Assembly: GCA_965112735.1 (NCBI GenBank)
Contig: CBCOSG010000001.1
Coordinates: 160,090-224,089 of the forward strand
From: Phaeosaccion multiseriatum
Taxonomy: Eukaryota > Ochrophyta, other classes
Length of the DNA stretch: 64,000 nucleotides
Direction: 5' to 3'
Under the pieces are notes generated by a model, which was given only the letters and a program-made list of their open reading frames with translations, searched no databases and had not been told where the DNA came from. Numbering within the stretch: position 1 is the first letter of the stretch; every line of letters begins with the position of its first letter. The position numbers and the translations under genes were made by a program. Below are positions 1 to 10,549 of the stretch, one piece after another.

Positions 1-455
1 GTGCAATGTATGCAACGAGTCATCAAACTTTTTATACCTAGACCTAGAAAAGTCTCTTTGACCGTACGCTTTACTTCAGCGTACCGTGTTTTGTCACTGC
101 CGAAGTGAAAGCTTTGATTTTGGAGATCGCATTCCCCTCCTTGGTCACAAATAGGGCAATCTAGAGGGTGGTTTACTAGATTGAACTCTAAAACTGTTTC
201 TCGGGCTTTTCGTACCAAAGGACTATGAAGAAAAAATCGTCCGCCTCCTAAAATAGGGAAGGCACAACTCATCTGAGGTTTTGGACCTTGGCTAACTTCT
301 ACTAGACAGGAACGACAATTTCCCGCGATATTTAATAAGGGATGATAACAAAATCGAGGAAGTTCTATGCCTAAACTACTACATGCTTGTAATACTGAGG
401 AAAATTCTTCAACAAAAACAAGCTGATGGTTGATAAATATTTTTTTAGTGGTCAT
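1..455 (-). CDS. nad11: NADH dehydrogenase subunit 11, N-terminal part (cut by window start)
   Basis: First ~151 codons of the copy fully described at 40969-41865, identical in this part. The ATG is at 453-455, and the leader upstream is the segment shared with orf176. The visible part covers the 2Fe-2S cysteines (36, 47, 50, 64), the His96/Cys100/103/109 cluster and the start of the third cluster. The C-terminal half lies outside the window. Confidence 0.93.
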   Translation of the reverse strand, partial: MTTKKIFINHQLVFVEEFSSVLQACSSLGIELPRFCYHPLLNIAGNCRSCLVEVSQGPKPQMSCAFPILGGGRFFLHSPLVRKARETVLEFNLVNHPLDCPICDQGGECDLQNQSFHFGSDKTRYAEVKRTVKETFLGLGIKSLMTRCIHC

Positions 456-521
456 AGGAAGTATAAATTTTCTCTATTTTGACTTGGGAGGTATTCTTTC
501 TCTTTTTGCTTACTTTCCCAA

Positions 522-616
522 GGTTTTTTACCCCTACCTGATTCAGACGAATGGCTTCCATATTAGGTTATAAATACCTATGGTATAATTTCATACAAAT
601 ATCAGTACGATCTTGG
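522..616 (-). pseudogene. nad9 5'-end relic upstream of nad11
   Basis: About 95 bp that match the region around the true nad9 start (46951-47044), including its upstream flank. Read as nad9 it begins MKLYHRYL, meets a TAA, and continues with a recognisable but substituted nad9 N-terminus before joining the nad11 leader. It is a non-functional duplicate of the nad9 start. The same relic is at 40808-40902 and 56716-56810. Confidence 0.8.
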
Positions 617-637
617 TTTCTACTTTTTTACAAGTAT

Positions 638-710
638 TAGACCGGAGGGAAAGTCGAATTCCCATAATTGGATTTGCAATCCAAGGCATTGCCCTTATGC
701 TATCCGGTCT
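638..710 (-). tRNA. trnC: tRNA-Cys (GCA)
   Basis: Cloverleaf with acceptor pairing agaccgg/ccggtct and a seven-base anticodon loop containing GCA. It is identical to the copies at 40714 and 56832. Confidence 0.9.
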
Positions 711-808
711 CCCATCGCATTCACTAAAATTACCAAAATATGTGATGCAAGAGATACCTTGAGGTTTTCTATTAGGCTCCTGAAGTTCGTAGGCAAATAC
801 CTAAGTAT

Positions 809-882
809 TCGGGAAAATGTGATTTGAACACATGACCTTCTGTTCCCAAAACAGATGCGCTACCAAGCTGCGCCATTTCCCG
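809..882 (-). tRNA. trnP: tRNA-Pro (TGG)
   Basis: Cloverleaf with acceptor cgggaaa/tttcccg, a standard D arm and anticodon TGG in the loop ttttggg. It lies between atp8 and trnC, as in the other copies. Confidence 0.9.
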
Positions 883-905
883 ACTGGGCTTCGAACATCA
901 GATAC

Positions 906-1058
906 TTAACGGGGAAGATCCTTAAAAATCTTGCGTAATTTTAAAGAGGCACTAAGACTGGGCAGGTAGTAGAAAACAAAGAAAAAATAAAATCCAAAAA
1001 AACACAAACCCAAATTAAGAATTTGAGTAAAAAAGGTGATTTGATCAAATTGTGGCAT
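906..1058 (-). CDS. atp8: ATP synthase F0 subunit 8
   Basis: Second copy of the 50-codon gene described at 40366-40518, identical in sequence. The N-terminus MPQFDQITFF and the single membrane span identify it. Confidence 0.85.
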   Translation of the reverse strand: MPQFDQITFFTQILNLGLCFFGFYFFFVFYYLPSLSASLKLRKIFKDLPR

Positions 1059-1145
1059 GGTTCTTCCTAAATATCACGAAGTCCGTATTTGCTCCTCTGA
1101 AACAAATCTAGGTTCTATAAATTACTGTTTGCTTCTTTTTTCCTT

Positions 1146-1417
1146 ATTTTTTCCCTCACAAGAGAAGTGGAGTGGGGTGTAGCTAATTTAATATATATTT
1201 TTTGGTCTTCATCTTAAATCCCAGAAAGTCAGGAAACAGGATATTGCGGGCAAAGGTAGAACTTATACCTACGACTTTTAGATCATGAGCCTAACAAGCT
1301 GGCCAAGTGCTTTAGTCCACCAGTATATGAAAAAACTACGTGAATCTTAGATTTAAAAAACTTCACAAATCAAACTACCTCCACTGCCTAAGCTTCGCGC
1401 AGTAGACTCACTTATAA
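1146..1417. repeat. Dispersed cassette: rps8 tail, trnM-like, rps10 start
   Basis: Copy of a ~270-bp segment whose diverged counterpart lies at 14580-14870 between rps8 and rps10. Here it sits between orf280 and atp8. It includes the 3' end of rps8, a tRNA-Met-like sequence, and the first codons of rps10 with the start codon destroyed. See 40007-40278 for the plus-strand copy. Confidence 0.8.
1248..1321 (-). pseudogene. tRNA-Met-like sequence, probably degenerate
   Basis: Closely related to the intact tRNA at 45642 (same anticodon arm with CAT), but the T-loop has lost TTC and the acceptor stem contains several G-T pairs and one mismatch. It may still fold; a pseudogene is more likely. Confidence 0.55.
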
Positions 1418-1494
1418 TTCTATAGCTTAATAGCGTAGAACACAAGATAATTTACTTAGGATTATTCTACTTTTCTAGTATTGTAATCTACCCA

Positions 1495-2337
1495 TTAAGG
1501 TTTTTCGATTGTATCCTCTAGTTGGGCTCTATACTCTTCTCCTACATAATCAAGAACGGTATTATAGTCCTGAAGGAACCAATTTACTGCCCCTACATCT
1601 ACTTTCCCGGACGCCGTCTTCAATAGCTCTGAGGGGACTCCTCTTCTCTCGAGGAATCGGAATTTTGTGACACTTTCGTGAGTGTCCGCAGTGAAGTTAG
1701 CAAACGTCGAAGAAAATAAGTTTTGCATCGACGACCTCCCGTCTGGGCCATAAAGGTACTTTCCGATCCCCACGTCGACAAGTAGGCCCCCTATAATGAA
1801 AATTCCGGCCCTCTTTAAGTGTTCCACAGTTAGCTCCCACACTAACCTCTTTTTCGTGAACCCTCTCTCATAGAGTACACGGGGGTCCAAAAAACATTCA
1901 TTAAAAAGCCGCCGCGTTGCCCGCAGATATCCTGGCAAGAAGTAAATGGACATTAATACGAAAATTACACCTACAAAGTAGGCCATATTTGAATACTGCC
2001 GCGGCAGAAGAATCCCCAATACAAAAGACCAATACAGATATGTCTGAAGTTTGCCAAAGATTGGATGGGTAAGACTGTCCGCGTAAAGAGAGACTACATA
2101 AAGGCCCTCTTTAGACCGAGTTTTGGCATTTTCAAATTTTAGTATCATCGACCATTTTTGATATTGAAACACCCAAACCACACAAAGACTCGCTTTAAAA
2201 ATGAACGAGGCCGAATTTGGGTACATATACGGTAGCGGCAGTAAAAGAGTTTGAATTCCTAAAGTCAAAATGAAAGCAGGGCTTAAAATTTTAAACCAAG
2301 ATTTTGCAGGAGAATTGACTAAAAACTGCAAGTACAA
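1495..2337 (-). CDS. orf280, multi-spanning membrane protein of unknown function
   Basis: Second copy of the gene described at 39087-39929, identical protein. The TTG start at 2335-2337 is preceded by an in-frame TGA nine bases upstream, so the protein cannot start earlier. It follows the SSU rRNA and orf61 on the same strand. Confidence 0.7.
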   Translation of the reverse strand: MYLQFLVNSPAKSWFKILSPAFILTLGIQTLLLPLPYMYPNSASFIFKASLCVVWVFQYQKWSMILKFENAKTRSKEGLYVVSLYADSLTHPIFGKLQTYLYWSFVLGILLPRQYSNMAYFVGVIFVLMSIYFLPGYLRATRRLFNECFLDPRVLYERGFTKKRLVWELTVEHLKRAGIFIIGGLLVDVGIGKYLYGPDGRSSMQNLFSSTFANFTADTHESVTKFRFLERRGVPSELLKTASGKVDVGAVNWFLQDYNTVLDYVGEEYRAQLEDTIEKP

Positions 2338-2354
2338 GTAGAGAGCTCATTAGT

Positions 2355-2540
2355 TTAATTTTTTATCAAATTAAAGAAGTTCATTAGTACACAAAACCAA
2401 AAAAAAATAAGCATACTCACCAAGAGCTTCAAAATCTCAGTGATGCTGATGCCTAAAAAATACCAAAACCCTATATTGTGTTTTAAGACTGACATAGGTT
2501 CCAGAAGCTTATGTTTCACCTTTATAAAGAAAACTTTCAT
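2355..2540 (-). CDS. orf61, small hydrophobic protein
   Basis: Second copy of orf61 (see 38884-39069). It starts with ATG just after the SSU rRNA and ends 17 nt before orf280. Confidence 0.45.
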   Translation of the reverse strand: MKVFFIKVKHKLLEPMSVLKHNIGFWYFLGISITEILKLLVSMLIFFWFCVLMNFFNLIKN

Positions 2541-2578
2541 TCTTAAATTCTATACCGCCTGAGGTTCAAGACCTTATT

Positions 2579-2747
2579 TCTTTGAATTCAGCCGCAGATT
2601 CCTCTACGACTACCTTGTTACGACTTCATCTCAGTTACCAAGCCTACTTTCAAATCCAAGAGAATAGACAAAGCATTTCATTGACATTCTTCGAGCAAGC
2701 CCGGCTTCCAACATGTGACGGGCGGTTTGTACAGAGCCTAGGTACAG

Positions 2748-2780
<33 letters not shown>

Positions 2781-4094
2781 TGATTCCGCCTTCGTGAAGC
2801 CGAGTTGCAGGCCTCAGTCTGAACCAAAGAAAGTGTTCAAGTTTGGCAAAGACTGATTTTATCTTTCCTACTCATTGTCCTTTCCATTGTAGCACGTGTG
2901 TAGCCCAGTTCATAAGGACCATAAGGACTTGTCTTCATCCTCGCCTTCCTCTTAAACCGTAGTCTAAGCAGTATGTGGAGTATGGACAAAGTTGGACTCA
3001 CCAATTAAAACTTTGGTAAGAGCTTTATCTGCCACAAGAGGGTTGCGTCCGTTATAAGAGTGAACTTAACATCCTAAGACACGGACTGACGACAGCCATG
3101 CAATACCTGTACTTCCTGTCTTTGGTCTTATCTCCGAGGCCGAAAAGGGAAAGAAGTATTCCAGAACTGGTAAGGTTTGGCGCGTAGCATCGCATTAAAC
3201 CACATGCTCCACCACTTGTATAAGCCCCCGCCAATTCCTTTGAATTTCAGATCTGAATGCTGTACTTCTCAGGCGCAGCCTTAGCCTTAGCAGGGAAGAT
3301 GCTTAAACTTCTCAGTCTAAACAGCTAGGCTGATATTTTAGGGTGTGGACTACCAGGGGGTCAAGTCCTGTTTGCTCCCCACACTTTAGTCCCTGAAGGT
3401 CAGTGCGAATCTAGATAACCGCCTTCGCCTCTGGTATTCCCACTTATGTCTACGGATTTTATCCCTAAATAAGTGATTCTGTTATCTTCTCTTCGACTCT
3501 AGCATCCCGGTTTTGTCAAAAGTCATACCCTTGGGGGGTAGAATTTATCTTACGATCTAGGAAAATGCCCTCTACGAACCCTTTATGCCCAATCATTCTG
3601 GATAAGGCTTGCCCCCCTCGTATTACCGCGACTGCTGGCACGAGAATTGGCCGGGACTACCCCTGTGAATGGCGTCTGAATCTTTCCACGGGAGAGGGGT
3701 TTACAACCAGTTTAGCCTTCTTCCCCTTGGAATATTGCTGGATCAAGCTTCCGCTCATTGTCCAAGATTCCTCACTGCTGGCCCCTTACAGGGGCTTGGA
3801 CCTTGTCTCAGTTCCAATGTGGCTGGTCGACCTCACAGACCAACTAAGGATCTTTGAATAGGAAGGCTGTCATCCTTCCTACTTCCTTAATCCTTCGAGG
3901 ATTCTTCCTTTCTTTTTTGTCTAAATTAGGCAAAAGTGGGGAAGACTCCCTACTTACTTTCTTCAGAAAGGGCAGATTTCCAAGTATTACTCACCCGTTC
4001 GCGCTTTCTTCTTCTAAGAGAAGGCAACACTCGCATGTGTTAGGCATACTCCTAGCCTTCATCCTGAGCCAGGATCAAACTCAAGTCTTTGATC
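2579..4094 (-). rRNA. rns: Small subunit (16S-like) ribosomal RNA
   Basis: Second copy of the SSU rRNA at 37330-38845. The universal 5' motif (gagtttgatcctggctcag) and the 3' motif around gtcgtaacaaggta are present on the minus strand. Homopolymers differ by single bases from the other copies, e.g. a C run near 3725 is one shorter here. Confidence 0.95.
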
Positions 4095-6132
4095 TTTTTT
4101 ATTTCCAAGAAATAAACAAGGGGGATGTGGTCTATAAAGCTTTATTTTAATTTTATGATTTAGATTCTTGTGGATAAATAAATTTCCCGGTTCCCGGACC
4201 AGCCAGTATGTAGGGCCCATTTGCAAATTACACTCCAGATCCTACAGGGTTGGGGTTTCGTGCTAAAGATGGGACTCGCATTTGGTAGCCCTCTCATATG
4301 AGAAAACACAATCTAATGTAAGGAACAGGTTTTTTCGAGCACTTACAGAGTTTTGGTTCAGTACAAAGGATTGGTTTAATTACGAGAGCAGACTTTTGGC
4401 TTTTTTAAGTGTACCTCTTTTTTTCCTCTTTTTTGTTCGGGTCTGTTCCCTAAAAACTTAATCAAAAAGAAAAGATTGATTAAAGATGTCCATCAATGAG
4501 TTTGTTAACTCATTTCTATTAGACGGAAAGAGCAATTTTTCCTCATATTTAACTAAGAGATCATAACCAAATCAAGGAAATTTTATACTTTAACTAGCGC
4601 ATGATTGGGATGCTGAGTCTAGTTACCAAAGTCTCAGCTGCCTAATAACCAACATTATAGCCTCCATTTGAGATGAAGTAAAGTGCTTTATACTTTTAGA
4701 ACTAATAAACTTTATTTTATGGAACCGATAGAAAAGGTTCTCTTATATCTTTGGTCCAGAGAATAAACCTTCCGTCCACTAAATGTTTCACTGTCAATCT
4801 AACCTTCTCTTCGGTGCCTTTTAAAAAATATTTAGTCTCTAGGCGTAAAATGGGGTTAAGGCTCAATGAAAATCAAACACTGCAAAGGATTTTTTAAACA
4901 ATCGGTTTCTAATTGACGAAAGACATAGTTTTCTTTCTCAATCTTTGGTCTTCCACACTTCTATTTATCTCAATTTCGACCAAGTCTGCTATCTTAAGAG
5001 TCCCCTCTTTCTTAACTAGACTTCACTCCAAGTCTGACTTGATTCTATGGTGTGGTCTAAGTCTTGCAGGCAATCTTATTCTACTAATTTAGGGAAAATT
5101 ATTATTTCTCAAGTATCTTTAGGGGTTAAATTAAGCTAAGCTTCGGCCAGAAGCTGACTAACTAAGAAAAGACTTGAGCTTACAAAAAAAGAACAGACCA
5201 AATAGTTCTAAACTGTGTTGATGAAATACTTTGTTTATTTTCCTGTATTTGATGAAAACTTAAAAGAACTTTAGCTTGTCTATTGGTAAAGCTTTATTTA
5301 TCCGCATTTGAGTGACGGTTTTAAGGGCTGTAAAAAGCTTAAATAAGGGGTCAAAACTTGAGTTAGAGTAGATTAATGCTAAAACTTAATAAGTGAGGCA
5401 TTTTGATCAAATAAGTCCTTCCTATCCTTGCATTAGGCTTCTGGGTGATAATACAATAGGTCAGTAGGAATCAAGAAGTACACCAATATACTTAAACTTT
5501 GGCAAGACTAACAAACATAGTTTTTATTTTTTTTTAGGATCGTGTAGATCAAAAAATTAGGTTTTTTAGTAAAGAATTAAAGTTTTGAAGCTTTTGTACT
5601 TTCGGTGTCTATTTTGCATCGAAGTCGACTTTTGGTTTCTATGGGAACAGTTTGTTGATCAAAAGCTCTCCTGTCTTTTCTCCTTAAATTTAGCCTGTAA
5701 ATCGACGAAACTGACAAAGACATTTTAATTCATCTTTTGATTTTATATAGAAAGCTTAAATAGAATTTTCTTCTTGGCTGTGGACAAGCCTTCTGAAGCC
5801 AAATATCTGCCTTTGTGCTTGTAGTGGGAAGAATCTTTCTAATCGATATGTTTTGTCTTATATTTAAAGCGTTTTAGCCACCCAGACAAGGGAATTCTAG
5901 AATAGATTTTTTTTGTGGTATTCATTTTTTTTATTATCAACGGACAACCAAAACTTTCTTTAATTTTTTAGATCAAAGACTTTTCTCAGAACTTTTGTTT
6001 TAGTTTCCCGCCAAAACTTTTTTTTTCTTTGTTCAAAAGCAAAAACTGGGTTGTCACCAAAGGAAAGACGAGAACTGAAATCCAAAAATACCCATGCAAC
6101 AATGACAAAAAGACAGAAAAAAACCTACACAC
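4095..6132. other. 2-kb AT-rich spacer without intact genes
   Basis: No reading frame of useful length and no tRNA. It holds a decayed fragment of nad11 (about 4519-4638, minus strand). Copies at 35292-37329 and 60290-62327 are nearly identical, so the stretch is kept in step with the rest of the repeat. It could contain replication or transcription signals, but none can be demonstrated by eye. Confidence 0.6.
4519..4638 (-). pseudogene. Decayed nad11 fragment
   Basis: About 120 bp aligning, with many substitutions, to the nad11 stretch encoding roughly codons 15-54 (around the first iron-sulfur cysteines). It has stops and no frame. Same relic at 36786-36905. Confidence 0.65.
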
Positions 6133-6214
6133 AGGAGGGGATAGGATTCGAACCTATGAAGGAAGTTCCATCAGATTTACAGTCTGACACCATTAACCAC
6201 TCGGTCACCTCTCC
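6133..6214 (-). tRNA. trnY: tRNA-Tyr (GTA)
   Basis: Class II tRNA with a long variable arm and anticodon GTA in loop ctgtaaa. The acceptor stem has one A-C mismatch. Copy of 35210-35291. Confidence 0.88.
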
Positions 6215-6222
6215 TTTAAACT

Positions 6223-6296
6223 TAGATTTGGTAAGACTTGAACTTACATCCCTCGGGACCGAAATCCGACACTCTATCCAATTGAGCTACAAATCT
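6223..6296 (-). tRNA. trnR: tRNA-Arg (TCG)
   Basis: Good acceptor (agatttg/caaatct), D arm and T arm. The loop tttcggt gives TCG, and the base of the anticodon stem next to the loop has an A-C mismatch, so the anticodon call is less certain. Copy of 35128-35201. Confidence 0.75.
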
Positions 6297-6563
6297 GGGG
6301 GGCCTCTAGGTGGAAATCACAACACAACATAGTGTATTGTAGTTTCCTCCTAAATGCCACGGACTCTTTTCAGGCAGGCATCACCTGTTTTGTGGCCCCT
6401 ATAAAGGGGCCAATACAGAACAACATGGCTTTTATAAAGTCTTACTTATAATATTTACAATTAGTCATCTACCTATGAAAACTATGAAAATGGCCACATG
6501 AAGAGCCGTAGAACTAAGTTTATCTCTAAAATCAGGACTACCAACTTACTAAGATGTTATGAA

Positions 6564-7010
6564 CTACCAAAAACTACTTTTGAATTGCCACCAGATGTGA
6601 ATTTTAGGTTGGTTATAGACCATGGAATACAATGACGCAAAATTCAAAAGGCTTTTCTCAGAAGGTAGACTTAAACGAGATTCAATTTTAGTTTCCACCT
6701 GAGGAAGAATATCCACCTGCATAAGTACCCAAAATCCGTAGCCCTCCTTTTTGTTAACCCAACCTCCTAAATGACATCTACCTGGATTAACGGATCTAGG
6801 ACCCAAAATCTTCGGCTTAGTTCCATGCACCACATCCATAAATACCAATGAACAAAGGCTAGGCGAGTTTTCTCCGCAAGGGCTCCCTCCTACAAGCCTA
6901 GGTAAAGGAAGGTGAGTGTTTTTCTTATTTACACTAGCTAGGTCAATACTCTGGGTCAATAATTGGCAGTGAACGTCTTTTCTTAAAGAAATCAATTGCA
7001 TTACACCCAT
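6564..7010 (-). CDS. Probable ribosomal protein L5, divergent
   Basis: Second copy of the 148-codon gene described at 34414-34860, identical protein. It overlaps the end of rpl14 by 10 nt. Confidence 0.5.
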   Translation of the reverse strand: MGVMQLISLRKDVHCQLLTQSIDLASVNKKNTHLPLPRLVGGSPCGENSPSLCSLVFMDVVHGTKPKILGPRSVNPGRCHLGGWVNKKEGYGFWVLMQVDILPQVETKIESRLSLPSEKSLLNFASLYSMVYNQPKIHIWWQFKSSFW

Positions 7011-7381
7011 ATAGGAGCCATACTGGCCACCTTCATAAATTTACGCTTTCTTAGTTCTATTGGAAGTGGATAAAACACTCTACTACCTAGTACTTTCTGA
7101 TTTTTGGTAAAGCACAGTACCCGATTGTGACCAAAACGCAGGTTCAATCCATTTTTACGTCTTTGAATAGCACGAGTGTGTAAAATAAATCCTCGAAGTT
7201 TATCTCCCTTCCGTAAGCCATAACGCTGAGTAGCCTTTGACTTGAGTCGGCGAATTGACACAAGAAGATCTTGACCGAATTTAGCTTGACCTCCTCGTGG
7301 ATAAGGTTTTATTTTGATACTTCGAAGCCTTTGGACCCCGGAATTATCTCCGAGGCGAAACATGGTTTGGGTTTGAATCAT
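7001..7381 (-). CDS. rpl14: Ribosomal protein L14
   Basis: Second copy of rpl14 (see 34043-34423), 126 codons, identical protein. Confidence 0.92.
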   Translation of the reverse strand: MIQTQTMFRLGDNSGVQRLRSIKIKPYPRGGQAKFGQDLLVSIRRLKSKATQRYGLRKGDKLRGFILHTRAIQRRKNGLNLRFGHNRVLCFTKNQKVLGSRVFYPLPIELRKRKFMKVASMAPIWV

Positions 7382-7479
7382 AAGGTTTTTGTTTTATTTA
7401 AGCAGTAGGCAGATTGGGAAACATAAGCTCTTACTAGTCCTTCTTCTTTAGTAAAATTTATAAAAAGTCTACAGGACTC

Positions 7480-8010
7480 TTACTCTTTCCTCTCCCGTGG
7501 AGGGTCAATGTAGAAGCATACAGCCAACAATCCCAAGATACCCAAAGCCCCAAGATAGGGTTCATAGGGGTACATCTCCGAGATTGGTATGAGGTGGTAG
7601 ACATGAGAAAATTGCTTGCATCCATAATAGGCGCAAACCTCTCCAAATAAGTACACTAAAATATAGTGTGTGAACCAAAAGAGGGAAAATGTTACTTTGG
7701 AAAGGGGGCTTAATCCCTGAAACTTTCCAAAGTTTACTGTTACCCCGGAATCTTGTTTGACCCTGTGGTCAAAAAAGAAGAGTCCTATAGCGCAAAGCAC
7801 GATAAGACCGGTAACTCCCCCGATTATCGGCGAGGGAAAACTTTTCTTTCCCTTTAAAAAGTTTAGTAAGGATCCCACTTCAAGAAGGGATGATAATACT
7901 GCCATCGTAAATAGAATACAAGTGAAATAAGCAAAAAGGAATAGGTCCACCTTTTCTAAGAAGCTTCTATTCTTAAAGAAGGGTCTAATAAATTTTTTTT
8001 TAGTGCCCAT
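7480..8010 (-). CDS. orf176, four-span membrane protein of unknown function
   Basis: Second copy of orf176 (see 33414-33944), identical protein. The leader upstream (8011-8080) is the one shared with nad11. Confidence 0.7.
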   Translation of the reverse strand: MGTKKKFIRPFFKNRSFLEKVDLFLFAYFTCILFTMAVLSSLLEVGSLLNFLKGKKSFPSPIIGGVTGLIVLCAIGLFFFDHRVKQDSGVTVNFGKFQGLSPLSKVTFSLFWFTHYILVYLFGEVCAYYGCKQFSHVYHLIPISEMYPYEPYLGALGILGLLAVCFYIDPPRERKE

Positions 8011-8145
8011 AGGACGTATAAATTTTCTCTATTTTGACTCGGGAGGTATTCTTTTTCTTTTTGCTTACTTTCCCTATTTACTTTCGTAATTGAATGATTT
8101 GAACAGTACGCTAAATCGCGTAAAGGTTCTCATTATTAATTTAAC

Positions 8146-8241
8146 CTATCTTAGATTTTTATCAAGCAGTTGATTTTGCAAGTAAGAACTTAAACCGAAA
8201 CCTAGCAGAACTACCACAAAGTAAGCAATTAGTAAAAAAGG
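8146..8241 (-). pseudogene. cob 3'-end fragment
   Basis: The last ~31 codons of cob including the stop, identical to 33182-33277. The fragment has no start and exists because the repeat boundary falls inside cob. It ends 29 nt from the nad4 stop. Confidence 0.9.
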
Positions 8242-8270
8242 TAACAAAAATGAATAAAACAAAATACTTC

Positions 8271-9992
8271 TTAATAAAAGTGGTGTAGACTGCATTGAAT
8301 GCTAAATTCCATAGGACTAAGAAACCAAGAGGGCTGAACACCCATCATTAGACTACATAGAATAAGACTACACAGTATTACAAAATCCAGAGGACTCAAA
8401 TCATGAAATTCAGTCATATGATGAGTATTCAAATTCCCATAACACATACGATTGGCTAACCAAAGAGCATAGATAGCACTGAACACCATACCACTGCCTC
8501 CTAGTAAACAGCCAAGAGTATTTACGTGAAAAATACCAATTAAGAGAAGGAACTCCCCTACGAAACTACTGGTTCCTGGTAAACCCATGTTTGCCAAGCT
8601 AAAAAAAAGGAAACAGATTACAAAAAGAGGCATCACTTGAACCAAACCTCCATAATAAGGTAGAAGGCGGTTGTGATAACGATCATAAACCACTCCAACA
8701 CAAAGGAATAGGCCTGAAGATACTAAACCATGACTCAAACTTTGTAATAAAGCTCCTTGAATACCGGAGGTTGTAAAACTAAACATTCCTAATACTACCA
8801 AGTTCATATGAGCTACAGAGGTATAAGCAATAATACGCTTTAGATCTACCTGTCGAATGGCTGTAAGAGAAGTATACACAACCCCTACAATTGCTAAACT
8901 GGATAAAAAGGGGCTAAAGTATAAGCTGGCCCATGGGAAAAGACCCAGAGAAAAACGTAAGAACCCGTAAGTTCCCAACTTTAATAAAATTCCTGCCAAA
9001 AGTACTGAAGCCGTAGTAGGGGCTTCTACATGAGCCTCAGGTAGCCAAACGTGGAAAGGTAACATCGGCAATTTGGAAGCAAAAGATAAAAAGAAACCTA
9101 ACCAAAGGTAGTATTCCTCTGTTTTAGTCCAATTCAGATTCATAAGACTGATGTAATCTGTACTTCCGCATTCTACATACATGTAGAAAATGCTTAAAAG
9201 CATTGCCAACGAACCTCCGAGGGTATAAAAAAAGAACAACGTGGACGCGTAAATCCGTCTTTTACTTGATCCCCAGGACCCCATAACAAAGTACATGGGA
9301 ATAAGAATTCCCTCAAAACAGATGTAAAAAACCATTAAATCAAGTGTGCAAAACACAGCTAAAAGAAGAATTTCCATAATTAAGAAACAAATAAGGTATG
9401 ATCTTATATTTCGATTTATACTTCCCCAAGCTGAAAGAGTACATAAAAAGAAAAGAAAAGTGGTTAAAAGAAAAAGGAAAACAGATAAACCATCTACACC
9501 CCAATCTTGAGTTAAACCCAAACTATAGAACCAAGACCATTGATAGCCCCATTGAAAATGTTGAGTAAAAGAAGAGAAGTAAGTCCAAAGGTAAAAAGAA
9601 TACACAAAAGCTCCGCTTGCGATACTTAAGCATATCTGCTTGCATAAAGATTCCTGACAAGAAGGCAAGACACAAAGAAGTGACACACCACCGATCACCC
9701 CTAAGAAAAGGTTTTCTAAGCCGGGAGAAGAACACAAAAGAAGAAAAATAAAACTTATAAGACCGAGCAAGCTGGGTTTAGGAAGATAAAAACTAAGAAG
9801 CGTTCCAAGACTACAAATTCCAAGAAAGTAACCGTATTCTCCTCCATAAAACCAAGTTAGCCCAACAATATGTAAACTACCCAAAAGGACTTGAACATAA
9901 ACTTTTGACTGATTCAAAAAATAAGGCAAAGAAATCTGGAGAAAGACAGGATGCAAAAGAAAAACACTAGCGTAAGATAAAATAAAGCTCAT
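8271..9992 (-). CDS. nad4: NADH dehydrogenase subunit 4
   Basis: Proton-pumping membrane subunit of complex I in the inner mitochondrial membrane. Typical motifs of the Nad4/NuoM family are visible: WGVDGLSVFLFLLTTF, LPEAHVEAPTTASVLLAG and SVAHMNLVVLGMF with the functional lysine and histidine positions. The ATG at 9992 gives 573 aa, longer than the usual ~490-500; the extra ~80 residues are hydrophobic and N-terminal. A TTG at 10004 would add four residues. TAA stop. First gene of the unique region, on the minus-strand run that ends at nad2. Confidence 0.96.
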   Translation of the reverse strand: MSFILSYASVFLLHPVFLQISLPYFLNQSKVYVQVLLGSLHIVGLTWFYGGEYGYFLGICSLGTLLSFYLPKPSLLGLISFIFLLLCSSPGLENLFLGVIGGVSLLCVLPSCQESLCKQICLSIASGAFVYSFYLWTYFSSFTQHFQWGYQWSWFYSLGLTQDWGVDGLSVFLFLLTTFLFFLCTLSAWGSINRNIRSYLICFLIMEILLLAVFCTLDLMVFYICFEGILIPMYFVMGSWGSSKRRIYASTLFFFYTLGGSLAMLLSIFYMYVECGSTDYISLMNLNWTKTEEYYLWLGFFLSFASKLPMLPFHVWLPEAHVEAPTTASVLLAGILLKLGTYGFLRFSLGLFPWASLYFSPFLSSLAIVGVVYTSLTAIRQVDLKRIIAYTSVAHMNLVVLGMFSFTTSGIQGALLQSLSHGLVSSGLFLCVGVVYDRYHNRLLPYYGGLVQVMPLFVICFLFFSLANMGLPGTSSFVGEFLLLIGIFHVNTLGCLLGGSGMVFSAIYALWLANRMCYGNLNTHHMTEFHDLSPLDFVILCSLILCSLMMGVQPSWFLSPMEFSIQCSLHHFY

Positions 9993-10097
9993 GGCCTTTT
10001 TCAAAACTTCGTATGTCCAATTATACTTATTTGTATGATTTTATAAATTCGAATCTTTTCCTTTTTTAAGTCTAGTTTATAAAAATTAATAAAAGCT

Positions 10098-10169
10098 CTC
10101 CCCAAACTGGATTCGAACCAATGACCTAATGGTTAACAGCCATTCGCTCTACCTCTGAGCTACTGAGGA
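10098..10169 (-). tRNA. trnN: tRNA-Asn (GTT)
   Basis: Cloverleaf with anticodon stem aatgg/ccatt and loop ctgttaa. The acceptor stem contains two G-T pairs. Confidence 0.92.
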
Positions 10170-10221
10170 CGAGGACGAAGTCCTTAGTTATAACCTGAAG
10201 GTTTAATCTTGCTATATAAAT

Positions 10222-10506
<285 letters not shown>

Positions 10507-10549
10507 TTATATGAGCCCCTCTTAACAAATGTAAAAGTCCATAGGGGTC

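Larger units (their letters stand above)
1..8241. repeat. Inverted-repeat arm, outer part, nad4-side copy
   Basis: This stretch is the reverse complement of 33182-41424; paired positions sum to about 41424. It runs from inside nad11 through atp8, the SSU rRNA and rpl14 to a truncated cob end, where identity stops at 8241 next to nad4. The other copy runs into complete cob at 33182. Because the two copies have different single-copy neighbours (nad4 versus cob), the repeat is real and not a simple duplication of one contig end. Only a few homopolymer differences separate the copies. Confidence 0.95.
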